DNA from: Streptomyces sp. NRRL F-2580
GTDB taxonomy: Bacteria > Actinomycetota > Actinomycetes > Streptomycetales > Streptomycetaceae
NCBI RefSeq assembly: GCF_000720115.1
Contig: NZ_JOIR01000031.1
Location: forward strand, 1 to 64,000
Length of the DNA: 64,000 nt
Direction: 5' to 3'
This document shows, one piece after another, positions 16,275 to 24,302 of the stretch (position 1 is its first letter; each line of letters starts with the position of its first letter). Position numbers and translations under genes: made by a program. Under the pieces are notes generated by a model. That model saw only the letters and a program-made list of their open reading frames with translations. It made no database searches and was not told where the DNA came from.

Positions 16275-16603
16275 CCGACGGCCCTCACGAGCCCGCACCG
16301 CGGGACACCGGCGCGCTGACGTTCCTGCGCGTCCTGGTGATGCCGTCCCCGGCGGCGGCGTCCGCGCCGGCCCACGAGCGGCCCTGGGCGCCGGAGACCA
16401 CGGCGGTGCGGGTGTCGTCCCTGCTGCCGCCGGGATGGCGCGGAACAGTGCAGTTCTTCGCCGTGGGCTTCTCGCTGGCGGTCGTCCTGCCGGAGGCGAC
16501 GGCCGCCGGGGCGGTCATCGAGGAGCTGCGGAGGCTCTGGCAGGACCCGGGGCTGGTGGGGTGGGAGTGGCTACTCGACCCCGAGGACACCCCGGGCCGC
16601 TGA
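16271..16603 (+). CDS. Small protein of unknown function, last gene of RiPP operon
   Basis: A 110-residue protein; the ATG at 16271 overlaps the M16 stop (ATGA), so it is translationally coupled and very probably expressed. The centre, around GWRGTVQFFAVGFSLAVVLP then AAGAVIEELRRLWQDPGLVG, looks like a small alpha/beta fold, with no clear membrane anchor and no Cys. I do not recognise the family. Given its position it may assist the peptidase or the lanthionine synthetase. Confidence 0.7.
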   Translation: MTDGPHEPAPRDTGALTFLRVLVMPSPAAASAPAHERPWAPETTAVRVSSLLPPGWRGTVQFFAVGFSLAVVLPEATAAGAVIEELRRLWQDPGLVGWEWLLDPEDTPGR

Positions 16604-16613
16604 CGCGGCCCGG
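16592..16613 (+). terminator. Terminator hairpin spanning the stop codon at the operon end
   Basis: A perfect 9-bp stem CCGGGCCGC / GCGGCCCGG closes a TGAC loop that contains the TGA stop (16601-16603) of the last RiPP gene. It lies between convergent genes and probably ends the operon transcript. There is no U-run. Confidence 0.55.
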
Positions 16614-16645
16614 AGTGCCCCCGGTCTGACGGGATCCGGCCCTCG

Positions 16646-17671
16646 TCAGATCCAGCCGCGGTCGCGGGCCAGCAGCGCCGCCTGGAAGCGGTTGGCCGCC
16701 TCCAGTCGGCCCATGAGCGCGGCCACGTACTTGCGGTAGGTGCGGACGGAGACGCCGACCTCGCGCGCCCCGATCTCGTCCTTGTCGACCATCTGCATGG
16801 TGGCCAGGATCTGCCGTTCCAGCTCGGACAGTCCGCCCTCGGGGCCCTCGCCCTCCGCGGGGCTGCCGACGACCTCGTCCAGCTCGCGGCTCTCGGCCCA
16901 GATCCGGTCGAAGAGCGAGATCATGCCGCCGACGAGGCCCGGCTCGCGGACGGCCACCGCGCCCAGCGTCGAGTCGTTCGGGTCGATGGGTGCCAGCGCG
17001 GTCTGCCGGTCGAAGATCAGCAGCCGTTCGGCGGCCCGTTCCACGACCCGGATCCTTACCCCCTTGGTGGTGAGTTCCTGCAGGTAGGCGGCGGTGGCCA
17101 GATCGGCGACGGCGCCGCTCTCCACGATGGTGCGCATGGCGACCCCGCGCCGCAGCAGCTGCTCGGTGAGCGGCCGGGCGGCGGCGATGTTGTCCTTCGT
17201 CATCGGTCCGCCCGGCTGGGTGGAGAGCAGTTCCGTCCGGCAGAAGAACGACAACTCGTCGAGTTTCTCCCGGACTTTGACCAGACCTTCGAGCCGCTCG
17301 ATGAGCGGCGCGTCGGTCTGGGACTCGGCGTACAAGCCCTCGTTCTCGAATTGCTGCTCACGCAGCAGGGATTCGAGCAGGTCCCGGGTCTCCGAGACAT
17401 GCCGCATTTCCTCGTGGAGGGCCTTGAGCCGCCGCTCGACGAGCCGGGCCACGACCGTGCTCGGGGCGACCGGCCGGTAGACCTCCGTCCCGTCGGCGGT
17501 GGCCATGCCCATGGCCACGAGCGTGTTCAACACGGCTTCCACGGCCTCGGCGTCGTCACAGCCGAGGTGGACCGCCAGGGTGTGGGGCGTGGCCCGTGTA
17601 CAGCGCAACAGGCCTCTGTATGCCTGCTCTTGCTTTTCTTCTACTCCGAGCCGACCCAAATGGTGATGCAT
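16646..17671 (-). CDS. LuxR-type helix-turn-helix regulator with TrmB-like N-terminus
   Basis: A 341-residue regulator. The start at 17671 is preferred over the in-frame ATGs at 17695 and 17686 because GGGGGA lies 5 bases upstream of it. The N-terminal ~80 residues (RLGVEEKQEQAYRGLLRC, then NTLVAMGMATADGTEVYRP) look like a TrmB/winged-helix domain. The middle (~100-255) contains FFCRTELLSTQPGG and VVERAAERLLIFDRQTA, resembling a sensor module. The C-terminus has a LuxR-type HTH: LSELERQILATMQ, then DEIGAREVGVSVRTYRKYVA. It lies just beyond the RiPP operon in convergent orientation and is a plausible pathway regulator. Confidence 0.78.
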   Translation of the reverse strand: MHHHLGRLGVEEKQEQAYRGLLRCTRATPHTLAVHLGCDDAEAVEAVLNTLVAMGMATADGTEVYRPVAPSTVVARLVERRLKALHEEMRHVSETRDLLESLLREQQFENEGLYAESQTDAPLIERLEGLVKVREKLDELSFFCRTELLSTQPGGPMTKDNIAAARPLTEQLLRRGVAMRTIVESGAVADLATAAYLQELTTKGVRIRVVERAAERLLIFDRQTALAPIDPNDSTLGAVAVREPGLVGGMISLFDRIWAESRELDEVVGSPAEGEGPEGGLSELERQILATMQMVDKDEIGAREVGVSVRTYRKYVAALMGRLEAANRFQAALLARDRGWI

Positions 17672-17982
17672 GTGATTCCCCCGCATCGCTTTCACCTGGG
17701 CTTCTGGTCAAGCCCAAGCAAAATCGGATGATAGTGCGGTGATCGTTCCACGGCCATGCTTTCAACTTTCGGACAGCATTTTCGCGCCATGAGTCCGCCG
17801 GTCCGGTGTCCGCCCGTGGTCTGATGCCGGGCGCCGCCCCGGCGAAGGCCCGCGTTCCCCGATCCGGACGAACCGCCCTGTTCAAGGGTCACCGCGGGGG
17901 CGAAATGGTGCAGGCCGGCGCGGCGCGTGTCAGCGTGGTTCGAGAGCAAGCCGTACCCCGCGCAGCAAGAGGAGTCGCCGTC

Positions 17983-18183
17983 ATGGGCGGTAGGCAGGAC
18001 AAGCACCAGGAGCCGGGCAAGGACCACGAGGCGCAAGAGCACCGGCGTCCCGGCGACCCCGCGCAGCCCCAGCCGGGCAGGCAGTCCCGCGAGAAGGGAC
18101 AGAAGTCCGGCCAGAAGGAGACCTCGCGCCGCCGCGAGGACGACCTGCTGCGCGAAGAGGACCTGCACGACGAGGGGCTCTGA
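17983..18183 (+). CDS. Small, highly charged conserved-type protein
   Basis: A 66-residue hydrophilic protein; the ATG at 17983 has AAGAGGAG about 9 bases upstream. It is rich in Lys, Arg, Glu, Asp, Gln and Gly (for example RRREDDLLREEDLHDEGL) with no hydrophobic core, so it is probably disordered. Small proteins of this kind are common in Streptomyces but have no known role. The 291 bases after it, up to the oxidoreductase, hold no gene I can support. Confidence 0.6.
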   Translation: MGGRQDKHQEPGKDHEAQEHRRPGDPAQPQPGRQSREKGQKSGQKETSRRREDDLLREEDLHDEGL

Positions 18184-18474
18184 CCAGCCGACCACTCGCC
18201 CGCGCCCGCGGGCCTCGTCCCCCGGGCGGGCTCCAGGGCGCCGCGTGAACGCGACCCGCTCGCTCCCGTCCCGCCGTCAGCGCCAAAGGACCTGGTCAGA
18301 AGCGGGTTCCCGGACCTCGAACCGGAGTACCGTGAAGAGACCGGGCCTCACCGCGGACACCGCGACACCCGCCGGCCCCGTCCGCTCCTGGCCGGCCGCC
18401 GGCAGGACCCCCGCCGGGAGCGGCGCCCACTCCGACGAGATCCGAGAGGCCGGCCCCCACCGCAAGGTGCCCGG

Positions 18475-19683
18475 CTAGGCGGTCCGTTCGGGGGTGGGCG
18501 TCGGGGCTTCGGCGCGCTTGGCGGCCAGGCGCTGTTGGCGGCCGGGGCCGCCCGAGATGCGGTGCAGGCCGTAGCCGCCGGGCTTGTGCGCCTCTTCGGC
18601 CAGGTGCTTGACGATGCCCTTGCACACCGCCTCCTTGACCTTCGCGCCGAGGCGGCCGTCGACGTGGAGCCACACCGCGACGTCGGACCGGTTGGCGAAC
18701 TGGAAGATGCCGCTCCGCCGGCCGAGGCTGATGCACTGGGCGCCGAAGGACTGGTTGAGGGTCTCGGGCCGCTCACCGGCGATCCGGCTGAGCACCGTGT
18801 CCGCGGCGCGCGCGCCCATCGGCATCGCGGCCTGGCAGCTCATCCGCAGCGGCAGGTCCGACGGCGCGGCCGAGTCGCCGGCCGCGATGATGCGTACGTC
18901 GTCCACGCTGGTCAGCGTCTCGTCCGTGAGCAGTCGCCCCTGGGCGTCGGTGCTCAGTCCGCTGCGCACGGCCAGGTCCGGCACCGCGAAGCCGGCGGTC
19001 CAGACGGTCACCTCGCTCGACAGGGTCCGGCCGTCGGCGAGCCGTACGGCGTCGCGCGTCACGGCCGTCACCTTCGTGCCGGGGCCGTCGAGCACGGTCA
19101 CCCCGAGCCCGGCCAGCCGCGCGGCCACCGAGCGCCGGCCCCGGGCGTGCAGGTACGGCCCGAGGACCCCGCCGCAGACGAGGGTCACCGCCCGCCCCTG
19201 CTCGGCCAGTTCGGCAGCCGTCTCGATGCCGGTCGGACCCGCTCCGACCACCGTCACCGCGGCCGACAGGGGAGCGCGGTCGAGCACCGGCCGCAGCCGC
19301 TGCGCCTCCTCCAGCGTGCCGAGCGGGTAGGCGAACTCCGCGGCCCCGGGCACGTCCGGGTCGGCGCTGCCGCTGCCCACCGCGTAGACCAGGTAGTCGT
19401 AGCCCACCGCACCACCCGAAGCCAGCGCCACACTGCGCCCGGCGGCGTCGATCCGCGCCACGGTGTCGACCACCAGCCGCACCCCGTCGGCCAGGACCTC
19501 GCGGTAGTCGACGACCGCGCTGTCGGTCCCGCCGACCAGCTGGTGCAGGCGGACCCGGTGGACGAAGGTGGCACGCGGGTTGACCAGCGTCACGCGCACG
19601 TCGCCGCGCCGCGTCAGCCGGTTGGCCGCCATCACGCCCGCGTACCCGCCGCCGATCACGACGACATCGAAGTTCTCAGCCAT
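18475..19683 (-). CDS. FAD-dependent pyridine nucleotide-disulphide oxidoreductase (NDH-2-like)
   Basis: A 402-residue flavoprotein; the ATG at 19683 follows GGAGGACACC. The FAD-binding Rossmann motif is VVVIGGGYAGVMAANRL (~6-22) and a second GxGxxG-type motif is VTVVGAGPTGIETAAEL (~143-159). The third FAD contact is ADGRTLSSEVTVWTAGF, with RIIAAGDSAAP near residue 270. This arrangement is that of NDH-2/rubredoxin-reductase-like enzymes that pass electrons from NAD(P)H to quinones or other acceptors. There is no membrane segment, though such enzymes bind membranes peripherally. A Crp-like site lies ~65 bases upstream. Confidence 0.85.
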   Translation of the reverse strand: MAENFDVVVIGGGYAGVMAANRLTRRGDVRVTLVNPRATFVHRVRLHQLVGGTDSAVVDYREVLADGVRLVVDTVARIDAAGRSVALASGGAVGYDYLVYAVGSGSADPDVPGAAEFAYPLGTLEEAQRLRPVLDRAPLSAAVTVVGAGPTGIETAAELAEQGRAVTLVCGGVLGPYLHARGRRSVAARLAGLGVTVLDGPGTKVTAVTRDAVRLADGRTLSSEVTVWTAGFAVPDLAVRSGLSTDAQGRLLTDETLTSVDDVRIIAAGDSAAPSDLPLRMSCQAAMPMGARAADTVLSRIAGERPETLNQSFGAQCISLGRRSGIFQFANRSDVAVWLHVDGRLGAKVKEAVCKGIVKHLAEEAHKPGGYGLHRISGGPGRQQRLAAKRAEAPTPTPERTA

Positions 19684-19746
19684 GGTGTCCTCCGCTCCTT
19701 GGGGTTACGCCTTCTGGACAACGGCGGACCGCCCGCTGTGACAGCG

Positions 19747-19762
19747 TGTGAGGCAGATCACT
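19747..19762. promoter_or_regulatory. Crp-like operator upstream of NDH-2-like gene
   Basis: The sequence TGTGAGGCAGATCACT fits the two-fold CRP/FNR pattern TGTGA-N6-TCACA with one mismatch, and the core GTGA-N6-TCAC is perfect. It lies in the 108-base gap between the TetR gene and the oxidoreductase start at 19683. Binding by the Streptomyces Crp protein is inference. Confidence 0.4.
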
Positions 19763-19791
19763 TCACCGACGCAGCCCCGCGGCTCCCCGGT

Positions 19792-20415
19792 TCACGGGGC
19801 CGCCGGGCGCGCGGCAGGCGTGAAGATCCGGTCCAGGTGGTGGTGGAGCACCGCGAGGGCCGACTCCGGGCCGCGCTGGCCCACGAGGATGCTCGTGCCC
19901 ATGGTCGCCGTCATCGCGAGCAGGCTGATCGCCTCCGTGCGCGCGTCGATGCCGGGGTCGGCCAGGCCGGACGCCTTGGCCCGTTCGAGCAGGCCGGTCA
20001 GGGCGTTCTCGGCGGCGTCGGGGTTGTCGATGAAGGGCTGGGCCGCCAGCGCCTCGTCGGTCACGGACAGGATCGAGTAGGAGCTGTAGACGAGGTGGAA
20101 GGTGCGGCTCTCCTCGTCGGTCGGCAGGGAGGCCAGCAGCAGCGCCTCGATCGTCGCGCGCGGGCCCGGGTCCGGCCCGGCGGCGGCCAGGCGGGCGCCC
20201 ACCCGCGCGGTGAAGCGGTCGGTGAGGTGCTGGAGTCCGTAGAAGAGCAGCTTCTCCTTGGTCTCGAAGTAGTACTGCACGAGGCGCAGGGACACGCCGG
20301 CCTCCGCGGCCACGTCCCGCATGCCGACCGCGTGCAGCCCGCGCCGCCCCGCGACCTGGATGAGCGCCTCGGCGATCTGGGCGCGCCGTTCCTCGTGATC
20401 CACGCGCTTCGGCAT
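19792..20415 (-). CDS. TetR family transcriptional repressor
   Basis: A 207-residue regulator with the TetR N-terminal HTH. The sequence VDHEERRAQIAEALIQVAGR is followed by HAVGMRDVAAEAGVSLRLVQYYFETKEKLLF, residues ~5-60. The C-terminal domain (AISLLAMTATMGTSILVGQRG and flanks) resembles the TetR_C_6 ligand-binding type. It is divergent from the alpha/beta hydrolase gene, with two palindromic operators in the 124-base gap, so it probably represses both itself and the hydrolase. The ligand is unknown. Confidence 0.9.
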   Translation of the reverse strand: MPKRVDHEERRAQIAEALIQVAGRRGLHAVGMRDVAAEAGVSLRLVQYYFETKEKLLFYGLQHLTDRFTARVGARLAAAGPDPGPRATIEALLLASLPTDEESRTFHLVYSSYSILSVTDEALAAQPFIDNPDAAENALTGLLERAKASGLADPGIDARTEAISLLAMTATMGTSILVGQRGPESALAVLHHHLDRIFTPAARPAAP

Positions 20416-20470
20416 CCGCCGTCGTCTCCGCCCTCGGTCGAGTCCGTGGTCCGGGCTCCCCGGACGCGTT

Positions 20471-20510
20471 CATGGTACCGCCGTACCATGATCATGGTAC
20501 GGTCGTACCA
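20471..20510. promoter_or_regulatory. Tandem TetR operators
   Basis: Two inverted repeats of one design lie side by side. CATGGTAC-CGCC-GTACCATG (20471-20490) is a perfect 8-bp arm palindrome with a 4-base spacer. TGGTAC-GGTC-GTACCA (20495-20510) has 6-bp arms. Their centres are 22 bases apart, about two helical turns, which would place two TetR dimers on the same face. The sites lie 56 bases from the TetR start and 30 bases from the hydrolase start. Confidence 0.75.
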
Positions 20511-20539
20511 CTAAGAAGGCTTCTTCCTGGAGGTGCCCC

Positions 20540-21493
20540 GTGCCCGAGAACACGACCCGCGCGCGCCGTGACATCGGCCGCTACGTCAACGACGAGCTGC
20601 GCGACCGCTACTTCGCCGCCTGCGACGTCCTCTACGCGAAGGGAGCGCCCGCCCGCTCCGAGACGGACGTCGAGACGAGCTTCGGCACCACCCACGTCTA
20701 CCGGTACGGCCCCGCCGACCCGGCAGCCGAGTCACGCACGCCCGTAGTCCTGATCCACGGCTCCGGCGGCTGCTCCGCCCAGTGGTACCCCAACACCCCC
20801 GCGCTCAGCGCCGAACGCCCCGTCTACGCCCTCGACACCCCCGGCGACCCCGGCCGCAGCGTCCAGCGCGAGCCCATGTGGCAGCCCGAGCGCGCCGCCC
20901 AGTGGCTCGACGAGGCACTCGACGCGCTCGGCCTCGACCGGGTCCACCTCGTCGGCTCCTCCTACGGAGGCTGGCTGGTCATCAACCAGGTGCACCTGCG
21001 TCCCGGCCGCCTCGCCTCCGTCACCGCCCTCGACCCGGGCGGCCTGGAGAAGGTCGGCCTGCGCTTCTTCGTCTGGATCTTCGCGAGCCTCTTCGCCACG
21101 TTCGCCCCCAAGGCGCTGCGCCCGCGCCTCGCCGCCTGGCTGGAGCAGCCGGTGATCGTCGTTCCCGAGCTCCGCGCATGGATCCATGCGGGCGTCCGCG
21201 CCTTCCGGATCCGCCGCCCCTCCCCGCTGCCGCTGTCGGACGCCGAACTGGGCTCCATCCGGACGCCGTTCTACCTGATCATGGGCAAGCGGAGCCTGCT
21301 CGTGCACCCGAAGCGGCAGCTGGAGCGGGTGCCGCGGCTGATACCGGGGGCTCGCGCCGAGATCGTCGCCGCGACCGGGCACGGCCCGCAGATCGACCAC
21401 CCCGACCTGGTCAACGCCCGGATGCTGAGCTTCATGGAGGACGTCGACTCCCTCGGTGCGCACGGCGCCCCGACGGTAAAATACGACCTGTAG
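20540..21493 (+). CDS. Alpha/beta hydrolase
   Basis: A 317-residue hydrolase; the GTG at 20540 has CTGGAGG eight bases upstream. The oxyanion-hole strand is VVLIHGSGGCSAQWYP, the nucleophile elbow is VHLVGSSYGGWLVIN (Gly-Ser-Ser-Tyr-Gly), and the catalytic His is in AATGHGPQIDHPDLV. A likely Asp is absent from the obvious position, where the segment reads LIMGKRSLLVHPK. The cap region (~175-240) is hydrophobic and basic. The substrate is unknown; the TetR operators upstream suggest that it handles the TetR ligand or a related compound. Confidence 0.85.
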   Translation: MPENTTRARRDIGRYVNDELRDRYFAACDVLYAKGAPARSETDVETSFGTTHVYRYGPADPAAESRTPVVLIHGSGGCSAQWYPNTPALSAERPVYALDTPGDPGRSVQREPMWQPERAAQWLDEALDALGLDRVHLVGSSYGGWLVINQVHLRPGRLASVTALDPGGLEKVGLRFFVWIFASLFATFAPKALRPRLAAWLEQPVIVVPELRAWIHAGVRAFRIRRPSPLPLSDAELGSIRTPFYLIMGKRSLLVHPKRQLERVPRLIPGARAEIVAATGHGPQIDHPDLVNARMLSFMEDVDSLGAHGAPTVKYDL

Positions 21494-21530
21494 TCCGTTT
21501 CATCCCTTCGCCCCTGGCTGTGATGCCGGC

Positions 21531-22844
21531 ATGAGGAACGCGCGCACCACCCGCCGTACGACCGTGCCGGCATCGTGCGCGGCCCTGCTGATCGCGGGCT
21601 GCGTCCTCCCCCCGGGAGCGAGTGCGGCGGCGGTCCCCGATCCGCCGACCCCGCCCACGCCCGCCGCGACGGCGAGCGCCTCCGCCGCCCCCACCCCCTC
21701 GGCGCTGAAGCCCATCGATCCGGCCGCGCTGCAGTCCTCCGTGGAGCGCGCGGCCGAGAAGCTCATGGTTCCGGGCGCGGTGGTCCTGCTCCGCACCCCG
21801 CAGGGAACCTTCCGGGCCCTGGTCGGCACGAGCGAGCGGGGTACGGCCACACCGCCCACCACGGCCGACCACTTCCGGATCGCGTCCAACACCAAGACCA
21901 TGACCGCGGCGCTGATCAACCTCCTCGCCCAGGACGGCAGACTCCGGCTGGACGACCCGGTGTCCCACTACGTCGCCGGAGTGCCGAACGGCGACCACAT
22001 CACCCTCGCCCACCTGCTGAAGATGCGCAGCGGGCTCTACAACCACACCAACGCGCCCGAACTCTCGGCCGCCCTGGACGCCGACCCGGGCAAGGCCCGG
22101 ACACCGCGGGAGATGCTGGACATCGCGTTCGGGCGCCCGCCGAACTTCGCGCCCGACGCGTCCTACGAGTACAGCAACACCAACTACGTGCTGCTGGGCC
22201 TCGTCGCCGAGAAGGCCGGCGGCCGCCCCCTCGCCGAGCAGTTCCGCACCCGGCTGTTCGCCCCGCTCGGCCTGAAGGGCACCTCACTGCCCGCCCTCGG
22301 CGACACCTCCCTGCCGAGCCCGTACGCGCACGGCTACATGTACGGCGCAACGGCGTACGCCCTGGTCGACCAGCCCTACCCCGCCGACGTCCGGGCGGCG
22401 GCACGGTCGGGAAGGCTCCGACCCGTCGACTACACCCACCAGAACCCCTCCTACGCCCTCGCCGCGGGCGGCGCCGTCTCCACCGCCGACGACCTGGCCA
22501 CCTGGATCCGGGCCCTGGTGACGGGCAAGGTGCTGAACGCCGCGTTCCAGCGGCAGTGGCGCGACAGCCCACAGGCCGAGGACCCGGCCGCGCCCGACGG
22601 CCAGAAGTACGGGTACGGCATCGCCTACCAGCGGTTCGGCCCGAACGCGTCGATGTACTACCACGGCGGTGAACTCCCCGGCTTCAACTCCTTCATCGGC
22701 CACGACCCGGACAACGACGTCACGCTCGTCATCTGGACGAACCTGACCCTGTCGCCCGACGGCCGCACCACCGCCCAGGCCATGCTGCCCACCCTGCTCA
22801 ACCAGATCTACGCCGGCCTCGCCCTCCCCTCCGGCATCGACTAG
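21531..22844 (+). CDS. Secreted serine hydrolase (class C beta-lactamase / D-Ala-D-Ala carboxypeptidase type)
   Basis: A 437-residue protein with an N-terminal signal (VPASCAALLIAGCVLPPG); LIAGC could also be a lipobox. A Pro/Ala/Ser-rich linker leads to the catalytic domain. The SxxK motif is SNTKTMTAAL (residue ~123), the Tyr motif is YEYSNTNYVLLG, and the third motif is HGGELPGF in place of KTG. Such serine hydrolases act on D-amino-acid peptides, esters or peptidoglycan outside the cell. There is no clear ribosome binding site, and the gap to the hydrolase stop is only 37 bases, so it may be read from the same transcript. Confidence 0.88.
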   Translation: MRNARTTRRTTVPASCAALLIAGCVLPPGASAAAVPDPPTPPTPAATASASAAPTPSALKPIDPAALQSSVERAAEKLMVPGAVVLLRTPQGTFRALVGTSERGTATPPTTADHFRIASNTKTMTAALINLLAQDGRLRLDDPVSHYVAGVPNGDHITLAHLLKMRSGLYNHTNAPELSAALDADPGKARTPREMLDIAFGRPPNFAPDASYEYSNTNYVLLGLVAEKAGGRPLAEQFRTRLFAPLGLKGTSLPALGDTSLPSPYAHGYMYGATAYALVDQPYPADVRAAARSGRLRPVDYTHQNPSYALAAGGAVSTADDLATWIRALVTGKVLNAAFQRQWRDSPQAEDPAAPDGQKYGYGIAYQRFGPNASMYYHGGELPGFNSFIGHDPDNDVTLVIWTNLTLSPDGRTTAQAMLPTLLNQIYAGLALPSGID

Positions 22845-23006
22845 TGCTGTGGCCGGAAAGGTTTGCCTCCTCCCGGTTCCCCGTCCGCGCTGCGCCGCCC
22901 GGGTGCCCGTACGCCGTGTCGTCCCGGGGCCGCCGGGCGACGGTACGAGGATGTGCCCGACGGAACGGGGCTCCCGGGGGCGCACCAGCGGATGGGGTGG
23001 ACAGAC

Positions 23007-23829
23007 GTGTCGACATCGAGTCACGAGACGTTCGGCGCACCCTGCTGGGTCAGCCTGATGGCCCGCGACCCCGGCGCCTCGCAGGCGTTCTACGGCGCGG
23101 TCCTCGGCTGGCAGTTCGGCGCGGCCCGGCTCGGGGAGGGCTTCACCGTCGGCTTCAGCGACGGGGTACCGGTGGCCGGGATCGGCGCCCTGCCTCCGGC
23201 GGTCACGGTCCCCGCCGCCTGGACCCCGTACTTCGCCGTGGACGACGCCGACGTCACGGCGGCGCGCATCCGCGAACGCAGCGGAACCGTCGCCGTCGGC
23301 CCCTTGGCCTTCGGCACCGGCCGGGCGGCGCTCGCCTCCGACCGCGACGGGGCGGTGTTCGGGATCTGGCAGGGGGACGCCATCCCCGACTGGGGCATGG
23401 GCGGGGAAGCCGCCCCCGCCTGGCTCGAACTGCGCACCCGGGACGCCTTCGACGCCGCCATCTTCTACGGCGAGGTCCTGGAGTGGGCCTGCGGGCAGAC
23501 CGGCTGCTGCGAGGTCGCCTACGTGGAGGAGAACAACCGCATCCAGCTGCGCCACGCGGGCCGGACGGTGGCCCGCCTGCACGGCGGAAGCCTCGCGGCG
23601 ACCCCCGATCCGGCCCTGCGGCCGCGCTGGCCGCGTCCACTTCCGCGTGCCCGACGTGGAGACCGCGGTGAAGGCGGCCACCGCCCTGGGCGGCAGCACC
23701 GTCTCCGTGACCCGTCCCGTGACCGGCCCCGCGGCCGACTCCGGTCTCTTCCCGCACGAGGTCACCCTGCGCGACCCCGACGGCGCCCTGTTCGGCATCG
23801 TCGGCCCGGCCGGCCGCGGCCGCTCCTGA
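23007..23829 (+). pseudogene. VOC (glyoxalase-like) family protein with a +1 frameshift
   Basis: The frame from GTG 23007 (GGGGTGG upstream) reads a two-domain VOC protein: FGAPCWVSLMARDPGASQAF, then PAWLELRTRDAFDAAIFYGE for the second domain. At about 23631 the expected WRVHFRVPDVE is broken: DNA reads TGGCCGCGTCCAC, one C more than TGGCGCGTCCAC. The next frame then gives RVPDVETAVKAATALGGS, and ends with EVTLRDPDGALFGIVGPAG at TGA 23827-23829. With the extra base removed the protein would be ~273 residues and complete. So this is either a very recent pseudogene or a sequencing error. Family members are metal-dependent lyases, dioxygenases or bleomycin-binding proteins. Confidence 0.75.
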
Positions 23830-23873
23830 CCGGCCGGCAACCGGGCGGCAACCGGCCGGATCGGCCGGCCTGA

Positions 23874-24300
23874 TCAGCCGGCCGGCGTGAACTGCTCCGT
23901 GCCGACGACCCGGAGGAGGGCGAGGCGGTCGGCCGTGTCCGTGCCGGGCGGGGGCGTGAACAGGACGATCCGCTGCTCGCCCTCCGGGGCGAGGAGCACC
24001 TGGCAGTCGAGGTCGACGGGGCGACGACCGGGTGGATCACGCGCATCCTGCTGTGGCGGCGGACGGCGACCTCGTGCAGTTCCCACAGCGCGGTGAACTC
24101 CTCGCTGGCCTCCCGCAGGCGCTCCACCAGCCGGGTGGCGGCCGGGTCCGAGGCCCGCCGGCCGACGGCCGCCCGCAGGTCCGCGACGTGCACCCGGCTG
24201 TACCGCTCGTGTTCCTCGGCCGGGTACGCGTCCCGCGCGGCCGGGTCGGCGATGTCGCGTTCTTCGAGAAGGAGGACGAGTTCGTGCGGCTGGTCAGCGA
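23874..24300 (-). pseudogene. Remnant of an XRE/MmyB-like regulator (ligand-binding half, frameshifted)
   Basis: On the minus strand one frame reads LVLLLEERDIADPAARDAYP, then a YSRVHVADLRAAVGR stretch and EEFTALWELHEVAVRRHSRM. These are the landmarks of the MmyB-like ligand-binding domain that follows an XRE helix-turn-helix. Near 24030 the frame shifts and the other frame continues VDLDCQVLLAPEGEQRIVLF to GTEQFTPAG and the stop at 23874. The helix-turn-helix half is missing, because the fragment begins directly at the stop codon of the upstream YihY gene. The gene is truncated and frameshifted and should be inactive. Confidence 0.7.
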
Positions 24301-24302
24301 GT

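Noticed and set aside
2577..16603. Thioamitide (thioviridamide-type) cluster
   Set aside because: The kinase, HopA1-like and flavoprotein genes fit, but no YcaO or TfuA gene for thioamide formation is present.
2577..16603. Class I-IV lanthipeptide cluster
   Set aside because: No LanB, LanM, LanKC or LanL type enzyme and no LanC cyclase can be found.
18535..20514. 659-codon plus-strand open frame over the oxidoreductase and TetR genes
   Set aside because: It crosses two genes and the operator region in antisense; no motif.
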